NCBI GenBank assembly: GCA_965197415.1
Contig: OZ240207.1
Location: forward strand, 682,001-746,000
DNA: 64,000 nt
Origin: DAOUJI01 sp965197415
GTDB lineage: Bacteria; Chloroflexota; Dehalococcoidia; Lucifugimonadales; JAGWBF01
Reading direction: 5' to 3'
Shown here: positions 16,559 through 25,225 of the stretch, one piece after another
How positions within the stretch are numbered: position 1 is the stretch's first letter
How the letters are laid out: each line of letters starts with the position of its first letter
The notes under the pieces: model-generated
Databases searched by the model: none
What the model saw: the letters and a program-made list of their open reading frames with translations, nothing else
Told to the model about the DNA's origin: nothing
Made by a program: the position numbers and the translations under genes

Positions 16559-17461
16559 CTACTCGAATATGGAGGACGCCACTTCTTCTACACTCTTCTG
16601 TATTTCCTGGTCGTCCGTGAGGGCCCACACCACCGATACCTGGCAGGCGCGCCTGGGTGCGATTCCCTGGGCCATCAGCTTGCCGGCGTATATGAGCAGC
16701 CTGGTGCTGGCCCCCTCTTGAAGTCCGTGGTCTTTCAGGTTACGGACTTTCTCGCCCAGCTTGGCCAGGGCCTCCGCGTGCTCCAGAGAGCATCCGCTCT
16801 CTTTCTGAATCACCTCCCGCTCAATCTCCTTGGGCGGGTAGTCGAACTCGATTGCCACGAACCTCTGCCGGGTCGAGTGCTTCAGGTCCTTCAGAGCACT
16901 CTGGTATCCCGGGTTGTAGGAGATGACCAGCAGGAACTGGTTGTGCGCCTCTATGATTTGCCCCTTCTTGTCCACGGGGAGCGCGCGCCGGTGGTCTGTG
17001 AGGGGGTGTATAAGCACTGTGGTGTCCTTGCGGGCCTCCACGATTTCGTCGAGGTAGCAGATGGCTCCAGCCTTGACCGCCTTGGTCAGCGGGCCGTCCA
17101 TCCAGCGGGTGCCGTCCGGCTCCAGCAGGTAACGTCCAACGAGGTCGCTGGCGGTCAAGTCCTCGTGACAAGCAATTGTTATAAGGGGGACCTTCCTGCC
17201 GTTGACCTGTGCCTGAGGCTGTGCGGACTTGCCCTTCTTCTTCACCACAGTGAGCGGACGACCCAAACGCCAGGACATATATTCGATGAACCGGGTCTTT
17301 CCGCAGCCTGTCGGCCCTTTCAGCAACACCGGCAGTTGCTGGTGGTAAGCGGCTTCGAACAGCTCTATTTCATCGCCGACGGCAGCGAAATAAGGCTCGT
17401 ACGCTATGACGTACTCCTCAATGTCAACTTCCAAGTATGTATCCTGGGCGGCTTGTGCCAT
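16559..17461 (-). CDS. MoxR/CbbQ/NorQ-type AAA+ ATPase
   Basis: 300 residues. Walker A is GPTGCGKT, Walker B is ICYLDEI, followed by the EARKDTT sensor-type loop and LLVISYNPGYQ, the motif typical of the CbbQ/NirQ/NorQ group. A C-terminal lid domain ends the protein. Such ATPases form hexamers that act with a VWA adaptor to activate metal enzymes; the adaptor here is the large protein at 12592-15915. The gene starts two bases after the coaE stop codon, so it is in the same operon as coaE and the Nudix gene. Confidence 0.87.
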   Translation of the reverse strand: MAQAAQDTYLEVDIEEYVIAYEPYFAAVGDEIELFEAAYHQQLPVLLKGPTGCGKTRFIEYMSWRLGRPLTVVKKKGKSAQPQAQVNGRKVPLITIACHEDLTASDLVGRYLLEPDGTRWMDGPLTKAVKAGAICYLDEIVEARKDTTVLIHPLTDHRRALPVDKKGQIIEAHNQFLLVISYNPGYQSALKDLKHSTRQRFVAIEFDYPPKEIEREVIQKESGCSLEHAEALAKLGEKVRNLKDHGLQEGASTRLLIYAGKLMAQGIAPRRACQVSVVWALTDDQEIQKSVEEVASSIFE

Positions 17462-17463
17462 AC

Positions 17464-18075
17464 CTATGAGACCTTACCTTTCACTCTGCTTTCCCAGATG
17501 GACTCGACGGACTGCTTCAGACCGTCTATAGCGCCCGAATTGTCGACCACGACCTGCGCGTTTCGAGACCTCTCCTCGAATGGGAGTTGGGACCCTATTC
17601 GTTTCCTTATCTCTTCGTCGGGAAGACTGTTGCGTTCCTTGATCCGCTGTACAACCTGCTCCTCGTCGGACCTCGTTACCCACACCTCATCGACCCAGGG
17701 CAATTTGTCCCACCCGGCTTCCACCAAAACAGCCGCCTCGACGACCACTGTATCGGCGCCCTGGCCTTCCAACTCTATGACCCGCTTGTGAATCATCTCC
17801 GCCATGCGGGGGTGCATGATGGAGTTCAGCCTTGCCAACTCCTTAGGGTCACTGAACACAATCGAACCCAGTCGTTTGCGGTCTATCTCACCGCTCGTCT
17901 GGAGGATGTCCTCGCCAAAGGCCTCCACCACTTCTTTCCAGACTGGAGTGTGGGGCGTATAGGCCTCGTGGCCAATGCGGTCTGCGTCTATAATCTCTGC
18001 CCCAAGCTCTCCAAGCATGTGTGCGACCAGACTCTTACCTGTCCCTATGCCGCCGGTGAGGCCGATTACGAGCAT
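17464..18075 (-). CDS. coaE: Dephospho-CoA kinase
   Basis: 203 residues from ATG 18075 (a TTG one codon earlier is possible). The P-loop GLTGGIGTGKS is at the very N-terminus, followed by IIDADRIGHEAY (the family's D-x-D substrate site) and ARLNSIMHPRM. It phosphorylates the 3'-hydroxyl of dephospho-CoA, the last step of CoA synthesis in the cytoplasm. Phosphopantetheine adenylyltransferase (coaD) is also in the window at 32736. The gene heads a tight cluster with the MoxR ATPase, CoA-type Nudix hydrolase and VWA genes. Confidence 0.93.
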   Translation of the reverse strand: MLVIGLTGGIGTGKSLVAHMLGELGAEIIDADRIGHEAYTPHTPVWKEVVEAFGEDILQTSGEIDRKRLGSIVFSDPKELARLNSIMHPRMAEMIHKRVIELEGQGADTVVVEAAVLVEAGWDKLPWVDEVWVTRSDEEQVVQRIKERNSLPDEEIRKRIGSQLPFEERSRNAQVVVDNSGAIDGLKQSVESIWESRVKGKVS

Positions 18076-18167
18076 CAATGAACCTTAACGGAGATGCCAT
18101 GCAGGCAGCTTCGGGCGTGGCCAAAGCATGGCGGTATTCTACCAATGCCCCAAGAGCGGGTCAACCA

Positions 18168-18824
18168 CTACCCGGAGACGGGCAGTTGGATGCGGATTTC
18201 GCCTTTTCGCTCCTCCAAGGCCTCCTTCAGCTCTTTGAACACCTTCTGGTACTCGGAGCTGTGTATCAGGCGGGTGGTCATGATTACGGCGTCTTCTCCG
18301 TTGTCGGAGTAGTACCGCTTCCTCACTCCCATCCGCTGGAAGCCGTATTTCTCATAGAGGGACTGGGCTACATTGTTGGAGATTCGGGCTTCCAACGTGA
18401 CCACGGAGGACTTCTCCATCAGCGCCAGGTCTATCGAACCCACGATAAGAAGCTCGCCTAGAGACTGACCTCTGTGAGACTCAGAAACGGCTATGCCCGT
18501 AATGTGGGCCTCATCAACGATGAGCCTTATACCCACAAACCCCAGAATGGTGTCACTGGTGGAGTCGTCTGGGTCGGCGCCCAGGGTGATGTCCTTGATG
18601 AACTCCCATGCCCTCTGTAACAGACCGGACCTCAAGGTAGGAGTTGCGGCGGCGACGGAGTCTGCTGGAGGTCCTGGCTCATAGGCCACCAGATAGCGTG
18701 CGGCCTTGTTGTCCAACTCATTCCGGAGCCTGGTCGGAGGCCAAAGGGTTGGAAAAGCCTCCCGTTCAATGAGGGACACCTGCTTGATGTCCTGAGGGGT
18801 CATGGGACGTATTCTAACGTTCAT
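18168..18824 (-). CDS. rimI: GNAT acetyltransferase, RimI-like
   Basis: 218 residues from ATG 18824; a longer frame to 18992 exists, but the family start (MNVRIRPMTPQDIKQV) supports 18824. The C-terminal half is typical RimI: GIAVSESHRGQSLGELL for acetyl-CoA binding, LEARISNNVAQSLYEKYGF, then KRYYSDNGEDAVIM. RimI acetylates the N-terminal alanine of ribosomal protein S18, and relatives act on other proteins. About 35 extra residues (PGPPADSVAAATP to DPDDST) sit between the first helices and the core strand, more than in usual RimI. It is 90 nt upstream of coaE on the same strand and divergent from yebC. Confidence 0.8.
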   Translation of the reverse strand: MNVRIRPMTPQDIKQVSLIEREAFPTLWPPTRLRNELDNKAARYLVAYEPGPPADSVAAATPTLRSGLLQRAWEFIKDITLGADPDDSTSDTILGFVGIRLIVDEAHITGIAVSESHRGQSLGELLIVGSIDLALMEKSSVVTLEARISNNVAQSLYEKYGFQRMGVRKRYYSDNGEDAVIMTTRLIHSSEYQKVFKELKEALEERKGEIRIQLPVSG

Positions 18825-18903
18825 AAGAAGAGGCGATAGGGCAGTCTGAATTGTATCATGGGGCGAAAATGTTGAAAAATAAAACGCTTCAGGCGCCGCC
18901 GCC

Positions 18904-18933
18904 TTTACCCTGGCTGAAAGCCGGTGATAAAAT
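18904..18933 (+). promoter_or_regulatory. Possible promoter of yebC
   Basis: TTTACC (18904-18909) and TAAAAT (18928-18933) with an 18-nt spacer, about 48 nt before ATG 18981. Reasonable match, not tested. Confidence 0.4.
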
Positions 18934-18980
18934 CCCCCTACCAACATTGCCTGACCTCGGTTAAATACGAGGAGGTACAC

Positions 18981-19742
18981 ATGTCCGGTCACTCAAAGTG
19001 GTCGACTATCAAGAGGGCCAAAGGAGCTGCCGACGCAAAACGCGGCCAGCTCTTCACCAAGCTCAGCCGCGACATCGCCATAGCGGTCCAGCAGGGCGGA
19101 GGCCCCGACCCGACCATGAACTTCAAGCTCAGACTGGCCATTGACAAGGCCAAAGGCTCCAACATGCCCATGGACACCATTGAGCGGGCGATAAACAGGG
19201 CAGCAGGCTCCGGTGAAGGGGCTGAACAACTGGAGGACATCCGTTACGAGGGATACGGCCCCGGCGGCGCCGCGATAATGCTCCAAGCCCTCACCACCAA
19301 CCGCAACAGGACCGCGGCCGAAGTGCGTTCTGTTTTCGCCAAGGCAGGCGGAAACCTTGGGGAGGCCGGATGCGTCTCCTGGAACTTCGAGTCCAAGGGA
19401 ATAATCACCCTGGACGTGGACACCGAAACGGCTGAAGAGATCGCTCTGGTAGCAATAGACGCCGCAGCGGACGACGTTAAGGTGGAAGGCGGCTACGTTG
19501 AGATACACACCCAGCCCGAAACCCTGGAGTCCATCCGTGACGTGCTGAACAGGCACGAAGTGGAGACCCCTTCCGCAGAAATCTCCATGCTGCCCAGGTC
19601 CACGGTGTCGTTGAGCGACAAGGAGGCAGCCCAGACCCTCCGCCTGCTGGACGACCTGGAAGAGTTGTCCGACGTGCAGCGGGTCTACAGCAACGCCGAT
19701 TTTCCTGACGAGGCCCTGGAAAAGTACCGGGATGAGGGCTAA
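18981..19742 (+). CDS. yebC: YebC/PmpR family regulator/translation factor
   Basis: 253 residues from ATG 18981, chosen over the longer frame at 18924 because of the strong GAGGAGG ribosome site and the universal start MSGHSKWSTIKRAKGAAD. Further motifs are FTKLSRDIAIA, IERAINRAAG, YEGYGPGG and the three-domain layout of the family. YebC proteins bind DNA in some bacteria, and recent work ties the family to translation of difficult peptide stretches. As in most bacteria it directly precedes ruvC, here by 15 nt. Confidence 0.94.
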   Translation: MSGHSKWSTIKRAKGAADAKRGQLFTKLSRDIAIAVQQGGGPDPTMNFKLRLAIDKAKGSNMPMDTIERAINRAAGSGEGAEQLEDIRYEGYGPGGAAIMLQALTTNRNRTAAEVRSVFAKAGGNLGEAGCVSWNFESKGIITLDVDTETAEEIALVAIDAAADDVKVEGGYVEIHTQPETLESIRDVLNRHEVETPSAEISMLPRSTVSLSDKEAAQTLRLLDDLEELSDVQRVYSNADFPDEALEKYRDEG

Positions 19743-19757
19743 GGACTAGGTTCCGCC

Positions 19758-20276
19758 ATGCGAGTGTTGGGCATCGACCCAGGCACTGTACGCATGGGGT
19801 ACGCTCTGTTGGACTCCCACCATTCCCAGAACGTGGCCGACGCGGTGGACTACGGAGTAGTGGCGCTGAAGTCCTCTATTCCCATCGAGGACCGTTTGTA
19901 CCAACTCTTCACCCACGTGGTAAACATGATAGGCATCTTCCAGCCCGACGTCATCGCTGTGGAAGAACCCTTTGTCGGACGGGGCGAAAACCAGTTTTCG
20001 GGGCCCGCGCTGGCCGTGGGGCAAGCCCAGGCCGTGGCGCTCATAGCCGCGGCTGGCCAGGCGGTGCCCATATTCCGATACTCCCCGTCCCAAGTGAAGG
20101 TGGCCGTGGCCGACCACGGCAGGGCCACCAAGGAGCAGGTGCAAAACATGGTCCGGATGCTTCTGGGCCTGGAGTCGGAACCTGAGCCGTCGGATGCCGC
20201 CGACGCTCTGGCCATTGCCCTCTGCCACCTGAGACGCCAAGAGGCCGACGAAGTTATGAGTCGAGAGATTCGCTGA
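19758..20276 (+). CDS. ruvC: Holliday junction endonuclease RuvC
   Basis: 172 residues. The four acidic catalytic positions are visible: the Asp in GIDPGT (residue 7), the Glu in VEEPFVG, and the two Asp in SDAADALAIALCH. The dimeric enzyme resolves Holliday junctions by symmetric nicks in the cytoplasm. It lies in the yebC-ruvC-ruvA-uvrB run, 7 nt before ruvA. ruvB is not present in the window. Confidence 0.95.
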   Translation: MRVLGIDPGTVRMGYALLDSHHSQNVADAVDYGVVALKSSIPIEDRLYQLFTHVVNMIGIFQPDVIAVEEPFVGRGENQFSGPALAVGQAQAVALIAAAGQAVPIFRYSPSQVKVAVADHGRATKEQVQNMVRMLLGLESEPEPSDAADALAIALCHLRRQEADEVMSREIR

Positions 20277-20283
20277 GGCATAC

Positions 20284-20880
20284 GTGATAACTGGAGTGAG
20301 GGGGACCCTGGAGGCCAGAGGGCCGGATTGGGTGCAGGTTGGGATAGGCGGCGTCAGCCTCCAGATTTATGTCCCTCCTTCCACAATCGGCTCACTAGGC
20401 GACATCTCCGAGCAAGTGTTCCTGCACACACGCCTCTACGTCCGCGACGACGAACCGATCCTCTACGGCTTCCCCAACCCGGAATCGTTGAACATCTTCC
20501 AGATGCTCAACAACGTTTCCGGCATCGGGCCGCGCACGGCCCTGGCGTTGCTGTCGTCCATGGGGCCCCGCGCCTTGGTGGCGGCGGTGGTGTCCGAAGA
20601 CATTGCAGCCCTGAGCCAGGCGCCCGGCGTCGGCAAACGCAGCGCCGGCCGTTTGGTCCTGGATCTGAAGGGAAAGTTCTCCGATTTGGGCATAATCCCC
20701 GACGGCGAGACCCCCACGGGCAGCGTGGCGGACCGGGAAGAGGTGGCGTCAGCCCTCATGGCGCTGGGATATTCCGCCTCCGAGTCCCGAAGGGCCGCCG
20801 AGTCCATCGACGCGACCCCAGATACGTCCGTGGAGGACAAAATCCGTCTGGCGCTGCGCCAGATGTCCGCGCAGTTGTAG
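20284..20880 (+). CDS. ruvA: Holliday junction branch-migration protein RuvA
   Basis: 198 residues from GTG 20284. The N-terminal OB fold is followed by helix-hairpin-helix motifs (NNVSGIGPRTALALLSSMGP and QAPGVGKRSAGRLVLDLKGK) and a C-terminal three-helix domain that normally contacts RuvB. It binds four-way junctions as a tetramer. RuvA and RuvC are adjacent, as is usual, but the gene after them is uvrB, not ruvB, so the motor subunit must be encoded elsewhere. Confidence 0.94.
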   Translation: MITGVRGTLEARGPDWVQVGIGGVSLQIYVPPSTIGSLGDISEQVFLHTRLYVRDDEPILYGFPNPESLNIFQMLNNVSGIGPRTALALLSSMGPRALVAAVVSEDIAALSQAPGVGKRSAGRLVLDLKGKFSDLGIIPDGETPTGSVADREEVASALMALGYSASESRRAAESIDATPDTSVEDKIRLALRQMSAQL

Positions 20881-20916
20881 AATATACTAGCTCCTATTCC
20901 ATGACCGACGAAGGCG

Positions 20917-22932
20917 ATGCCAGAATTCAAGATTAGTTCCGAGTTCAGGACCACCGGCGACCAGCCCCGTGCTGTGGACAAGCTGGTCGACGGGCTCGTG
21001 CGAGGAGACCGCAGCCAGACCTTATTGGGCGTAACCGGCTCCGGCAAAACTTTTACGATGGCCAACATCGTGGAGCGGCTCCAGCGTCCCGCTCTGGTCA
21101 TCGCCCACAACAAGACCCTGGCCGCACAGCTCGCCACCGAGTTTCGGGAATTCTTTCCCGAGAACGCAGTGGAATATTTCGTCTCCTACTACGACTACTA
21201 CCAACCGGAAGCATACGTTCCTCAGACGGACACATACATAGAGAAGGACTCCGACATCAACCAAGAGATAGACAAGCTCCGTCTATCCGCGACGGCGGCC
21301 CTCATGTCCCGCCGCGACGTGCTTATAGTGGCCTCTGTCTCGTGCATATATGGACTGGGCGACCCGGACGATTACCACTCTTTCGTAGCCGAGGTGAAGG
21401 TGGGCGCCGTCTTCAGCCGGGACCAGCTGGTCCGCCGCCTGATAAACATGCAATACGAGCGCAACAACCTGGAAGTCAGCAGAGGACGCTTCCGGGTCCG
21501 GGGTGACACCCTGGAGATAATGCCCGCTTACGAGGAGACGGCCGTCAGGATACAGTTTTGGGGCGACGAGGTGGAGAAGATCGTCGAGGTGGACCCGTTG
21601 ACCGGGGAAATCCTGAGCCAACGGGACAGCATAGAGATATACCCCGCTCGCCACTTCGTCACGCCGCGGGAGAAGTTGGAAGCGGCGATAGAGGACATCA
21701 AGATCGAGCTAGAGGAGAGGTTGGACTATCTCCGTGCCAACGGAAAGCTCCTCGAGGCATCACGGCTGGAACAGCGGACTAGATACGATCTGGAGATGCT
21801 GCAGGAGACGGGAGCGTGCGCCGGGGTGGAAAACTATTCCCGACATTTGTCCCGGCGGGCGCCGGGGTCGACGCCCTGGACTCTGCTTGACTACTTCCCG
21901 GAAGACTTCATCCTGTTCGTGGACGAGTCCCACATGACCGTGCCCCAGGTGCGGGGAATGTACCACGGAGACATCTCCCGCAAGCAGACCCTGGTGGACT
22001 TCGGCTTCAGGCTTCCCTCGGCCATCGACAACCGTCCCCTTAACTTCCCTGAGTTTGAGGACCACATAAACCAGGTCATATTCGTCTCCGCAACCCCCGG
22101 CCCCCACGAGATGGAGATCTCCCACCAAGTGGTAGAGCAGGTCATACGGCCCACGGGCCTGCTGGACCCCACCGTGGAAGTGAAACCCACCCGGGGCCAG
22201 ATAGACAACCTGATGGAGGAAATCCGGGCCAGGGTTGAGAAGAATGAACGGTGCCTCGTGACCACCCTGACCAAGAAGATGGCGGAGGAGCTGGACGACT
22301 ACCTGCGTGAGATGGGAGTGCGCGCCCACTATCTCCATTCGGACATGGAAACCCTGAAACGCAGTGAGATTCTCCGAGACTTGAGGTTAGGCGTCTATGA
22401 CGTGGTGGTCGGCATCAACCTGCTGAGGGAAGGACTGGACCTCCCGGAAGTTAGCCTCGTAGCCATCCTGGACGCCGACAAGGAGGGGTACCTGCGCTCG
22501 GAATCGTCTCTAATCCAGACCATCGGCAGGGCAGCCCGCCACTCCGACGGCCACGTAATCATGTACGCCGACGGCGTAACCAAGTCCATGGACCGCGCCA
22601 TAGGCGAGACCAACCGCAGGCGTCAGCTCCAGGACGCCCACAACAAGGCCAACGGCATCGTTCCTCAGGGAATACGGAAGTCGGTGCGCGACATCACCGA
22701 CCGGGTCAAGGGCATTGCCGAAACCCGGGCCCCCTACATGGCCAGGAAACAGCCTATGCCCAAGGACCAGATGTTCCGTGTGATAAAGGATCTGGAGGCC
22801 CAAATGAAGGCCGCCGCTCGAAACCTGGAGTTCGAGAAAGCGGCCATGTTCCGGGACGAAGTCTACGAACTGCGCCGTATACTGGCCCTGGACGAAAAGG
22901 GCCCCCTGTTGTCCCTAAAGGCCAAAAACTAG
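20917..22932 (+). CDS. uvrB: UvrABC excinuclease subunit B
   Basis: 671 residues, normal length. Walker A is GVTGSGKTF, the beta-hairpin region reads VSYYDYYQPEAYVPQTD, helicase motifs include DESHMTVPQ and ATPGPHE, and motif VI is QTIGRAAR. The C-terminal UVR domain (LEAQMKAAARNLEFEKAAMF) binds UvrC. It verifies DNA damage handed over by UvrA and loads UvrC. ATG 20917 starts the standard N-terminus FKISSEFRTTGDQPRAVDKL. It is 36 nt after ruvA. Confidence 0.96.
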   Translation: MPEFKISSEFRTTGDQPRAVDKLVDGLVRGDRSQTLLGVTGSGKTFTMANIVERLQRPALVIAHNKTLAAQLATEFREFFPENAVEYFVSYYDYYQPEAYVPQTDTYIEKDSDINQEIDKLRLSATAALMSRRDVLIVASVSCIYGLGDPDDYHSFVAEVKVGAVFSRDQLVRRLINMQYERNNLEVSRGRFRVRGDTLEIMPAYEETAVRIQFWGDEVEKIVEVDPLTGEILSQRDSIEIYPARHFVTPREKLEAAIEDIKIELEERLDYLRANGKLLEASRLEQRTRYDLEMLQETGACAGVENYSRHLSRRAPGSTPWTLLDYFPEDFILFVDESHMTVPQVRGMYHGDISRKQTLVDFGFRLPSAIDNRPLNFPEFEDHINQVIFVSATPGPHEMEISHQVVEQVIRPTGLLDPTVEVKPTRGQIDNLMEEIRARVEKNERCLVTTLTKKMAEELDDYLREMGVRAHYLHSDMETLKRSEILRDLRLGVYDVVVGINLLREGLDLPEVSLVAILDADKEGYLRSESSLIQTIGRAARHSDGHVIMYADGVTKSMDRAIGETNRRRQLQDAHNKANGIVPQGIRKSVRDITDRVKGIAETRAPYMARKQPMPKDQMFRVIKDLEAQMKAAARNLEFEKAAMFRDEVYELRRILALDEKGPLLSLKAKN

Positions 22933-22944
22933 GCCGCTGGTCCG

Positions 22945-23475
22945 CTAGTCAGCGGCGGCGTAAGTCTCTGCCAGGGTTGGTCCGTTCTTGGACCAGACGT
23001 GCTCATTCGGCAGCCACCTGTATCCCGCGTCTTTGAGCACCTGGCATATCGTCTTGGCGCTTACCTTGGGAACGTTGGCCGTCGACCGTTTGAGCGCGTT
23101 CTCCAGTGTTGAGAGGGACCAGAACGAAGTCCGTTCCATCTCTTTTTCAATTTCGAGCAGAATGGCATTTCGCTGTGTATGGTCGTACACAGGGCGTCGG
23201 CCAGCGCCGGGAACGGTGTTCAACGAGCCCATACCCCGGTCATGGAACCTTTGGACAATGGCGGCTATGCCGGAGTTGCTCCGCATCCGGGCCTCTTTCG
23301 CCGCTCCGGTGAAAGACTGCCCTTTTGAAACCGCCAGTATGGCCCTGGCTCGTCGAATTCGTTCTACCCGTTCTACCTTGGAACTAGCGATATCCGTAAG
23401 CTGCTGTATTTCCGACTCGGTCAATGGCCTGAGGGGCCTCTTCTGATGCCTTCCCATCCGGACTGTTACCTCCAT
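22945..23475 (-). CDS. Orphan IS630-type helix-turn-helix protein (no DDE domain)
   Basis: 176 residues. The whole protein matches the N-terminal DNA-binding half of IS630-family transposases: a first helix-turn-helix (residues ~45-85, ILAVSKGQSFTGAAKEARM..), the linker MGSLNTVPGAGRRPVY, and a second winged-helix part (~100-165, SLSTLENALKR..VSAKTICQVLKDAGY). It ends at a clean TAG where the DDE catalytic domain should start, and uvrB follows at once, so no downstream remnant exists. It is either a truncated transposase or a domesticated regulator. The good promoter and two palindromes upstream favour a functioning gene. Confidence 0.7.
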   Translation of the reverse strand: MEVTVRMGRHQKRPLRPLTESEIQQLTDIASSKVERVERIRRARAILAVSKGQSFTGAAKEARMRSNSGIAAIVQRFHDRGMGSLNTVPGAGRRPVYDHTQRNAILLEIEKEMERTSFWSLSTLENALKRSTANVPKVSAKTICQVLKDAGYRWLPNEHVWSKNGPTLAETYAAAD

Positions 23476-23558
23476 GCTCCCGAAACCGTCGCGGTTGCGT
23501 TCGGCTCGGCTTGATTATTTAACGGGGCCGCCTGAATGCGGTTGCTCCGTCGCAAAAG

Positions 23559-23595
23559 ATGACGGAAAGAGATTACAAATATCTCTATCCGTCAT
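23559..23595. promoter_or_regulatory. 15-bp-arm palindrome at the transcription start of the HTH gene
   Basis: ATGACGGAAAGAGAT (23559-23573) and ATCTCTATCCGTCAT (23581-23595) pair with one mismatch around 7 nt. It overlaps the predicted start of transcription from the promoter at 23601-23630, so it could be the operator of the HTH protein itself or an old transposon end. Confidence 0.6.
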
Positions 23596-23596
23596 A

Positions 23597-23642
23597 ATTC
23601 AATATAGGGTTGTGTCTATACCACTGTCAAGTGATATTGAAT
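23597..23642. promoter_or_regulatory. Promoter of the HTH gene with a flanking inverted repeat
   Basis: On the minus strand, TTGACA (23625-23630) and TATATT (23601-23606) with an 18-nt spacer. A perfect 9-bp inverted repeat, ATTCAATAT (23597-23605) and ATATTGAAT (23634-23642), brackets the promoter. The region is much more AT-rich than its surroundings. Confidence 0.6.
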
Positions 23643-23676
23643 GATATACAATATCGATTTGTTGGCCTTAGGAAAA

Positions 23677-24099
23677 TCAACTGTCCAAATCGCAACCCAC
23701 GGCGACAAACTCGATCCATGTGTGCTGGATGGTAGGAGGATTAGGCGCGAACTGCACTCCCACCGATACGTTCAGGCCGAATTCGACAGCGGGGGACCCA
23801 GGGACCTCAAACTCAAACCCGGACTGGTCGCCGTGCAGCTTCAAGTCGTGATGTTCCGCGATTATATTGGTCCCGTCGTAGAGCAGCACTTCATGGACCC
23901 ATGCCTGGTCGCTCCTGGTGCGGAAGTTGATGCGCACTTTGCTTACTGTTCCACCCGAGGCGGGGACCGGAAAGTGCAACCAAGTGTTCTGGCCTCCTTG
24001 TCCCTCCACTCTGGCGAAGGGTCCCGCGTGCCTGACAGAGACCAACCGGTTGCCGTACTCAGTCTGCATGCTTGTTCCGTGTACCCAGGAAGTTGCCAT
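23677..24099 (-). CDS. Small beta-rich protein of unknown function (DUF6623-like)
   Basis: 140 residues from ATG 24099, chosen over the open frame to 24270 because AGGAG lies 9 nt before it and the family-like start MATSWVHGTSMQTEY follows. The sequence alternates short strands (WLHFPVPASGG, SKVRINFRT, VHEVLLYDGTNIIAEH) and looks like a single beta-sandwich. It resembles small proteins I recall as DUF6623, with the shared opening TSWVHGT and the WFHIPxP-like motif; I am only moderately sure. No signal peptide and no linked genes suggest a role. Confidence 0.6.
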   Translation of the reverse strand: MATSWVHGTSMQTEYGNRLVSVRHAGPFARVEGQGGQNTWLHFPVPASGGTVSKVRINFRTRSDQAWVHEVLLYDGTNIIAEHHDLKLHGDQSGFEFEVPGSPAVEFGLNVSVGVQFAPNPPTIQHTWIEFVAVGCDLDS

Positions 24100-24370
24100 T
24101 TCGCACACTCCTATAATGAAATTCGCGGACCGCTTGCCTTTGCCGCCCCGGGCCGTTCGGTCCTTGCCCAAGTCTGGCCCGATTATTATTCGGCCTCTAT
24201 CCTGTGTCAAGCCGACACGCTGCGTGGGACTTCCAGGTGTGGGTTCGGGTTGACTGTCCCAAGGGCCCAAAGTAATATTGGCTTCGACCTCACCGCAAGG
24301 CCCTTGGGGACCTTTCCACTAAGTCCAGCCAGGACCGGGCCAATCTAACGCCGCCGTAAGGAGGCCAGCC

Positions 24371-25183
24371 ATGTCGCTGTTCGTACGCCGAGACCTTCAA
24401 GACTACGTGCCGACCCACGAGGGCAACTACCATTTCGTCAAAGCAGGGAGTGGTTTCCCCGTTGTGATGATGCATCCCCTGGGCAACTCAACCTGGGTCT
24501 GGGAAAACATCATGGGGCCCTTGAGCGAGCATTTCACCTGCTACGCCTTCGACGCCCTGGGCCACGGCTTGTCGGACAAGCCGTCCTTCCAGTTTTCACC
24601 GGCGGACCATGCCAGGGCCATGGACCAGGCCATGCAGATTCTCAACATACATAGGGCCCACGTCATCGGGAACTCTTTTGGGGCAATCCAGGCCACCGAG
24701 CTGGCCGCGTCGTTCCCTGACCGGGTGGACAAGCTGGTGTTGGTGGGCCTGCCGGTGTGGAACATACGGGCCGCCCCTGAGCGTTTCGCAGAGCAGGCAG
24801 CGGGTTACTTCCCTGACGAAATGCCCGTACCCCGGACCGCAGAGACTGTCGTGACCAGCTTCCACAAGCCCATTCAAGAGTGGGTGGACAGCAACAACGC
24901 TGCGAGAGAACAGTCCGGGGTATGGGTCAAGAAGACCATGGAGGCCCTCAACTGGTTCGACATCGTATCCCGCCTCCCTAAGATAAGAGCAAGTGCAAGC
25001 CTCATCGTCTATGGTGAGCACGACCCACTCCGGGAGTTGGCCGAGGACATCCTGCGCTACAACCTTCCCAATGCGGAAAAGGCCATACTCAAAGACCTGG
25101 CCCACGTGCCCCAGGTGGAGGGGCCAGAGGCATTCCTGGACGCAGTTCTGCCCTTCTTGAAAGAGGGCGTCGGCCGAAGCTAG
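24371..25183 (+). CDS. Alpha/beta-fold hydrolase
   Basis: 270 residues, ATG 24371 after TAAGGAGG. Nucleophile elbow GNSFGA, oxyanion HPLGNS, acid YGEHDPLRE and histidine LAHVPQVEGPEAF complete the catalytic triad. GHGLSDKP precedes the elbow, as in haloalkane dehalogenase/epoxide hydrolase/meta-cleavage hydrolase relatives. It could cleave an ester or a carbon-carbon bond in aromatic breakdown. It is followed 42 nt later by a paralogue with nearly the same motifs; they look like an operon. Confidence 0.85.
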   Translation: MSLFVRRDLQDYVPTHEGNYHFVKAGSGFPVVMMHPLGNSTWVWENIMGPLSEHFTCYAFDALGHGLSDKPSFQFSPADHARAMDQAMQILNIHRAHVIGNSFGAIQATELAASFPDRVDKLVLVGLPVWNIRAAPERFAEQAAGYFPDEMPVPRTAETVVTSFHKPIQEWVDSNNAAREQSGVWVKKTMEALNWFDIVSRLPKIRASASLIVYGEHDPLRELAEDILRYNLPNAEKAILKDLAHVPQVEGPEAFLDAVLPFLKEGVGRS

Positions 25184-25225
25184 CTGCGCCGGCCGGCAAA
25201 CGGAAATCGGGACTAGGAGGAAGAC

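Noticed and set aside
16718..17791. 357-codon plus-strand frame
   Set aside because: Antisense to the MoxR ATPase and coaE; no recognisable domain.
24100..24270. N-terminal extension of the DUF6623-like frame
   Set aside because: AGGAG at proper distance supports ATG 24099; the upstream residues look like non-coding translation.
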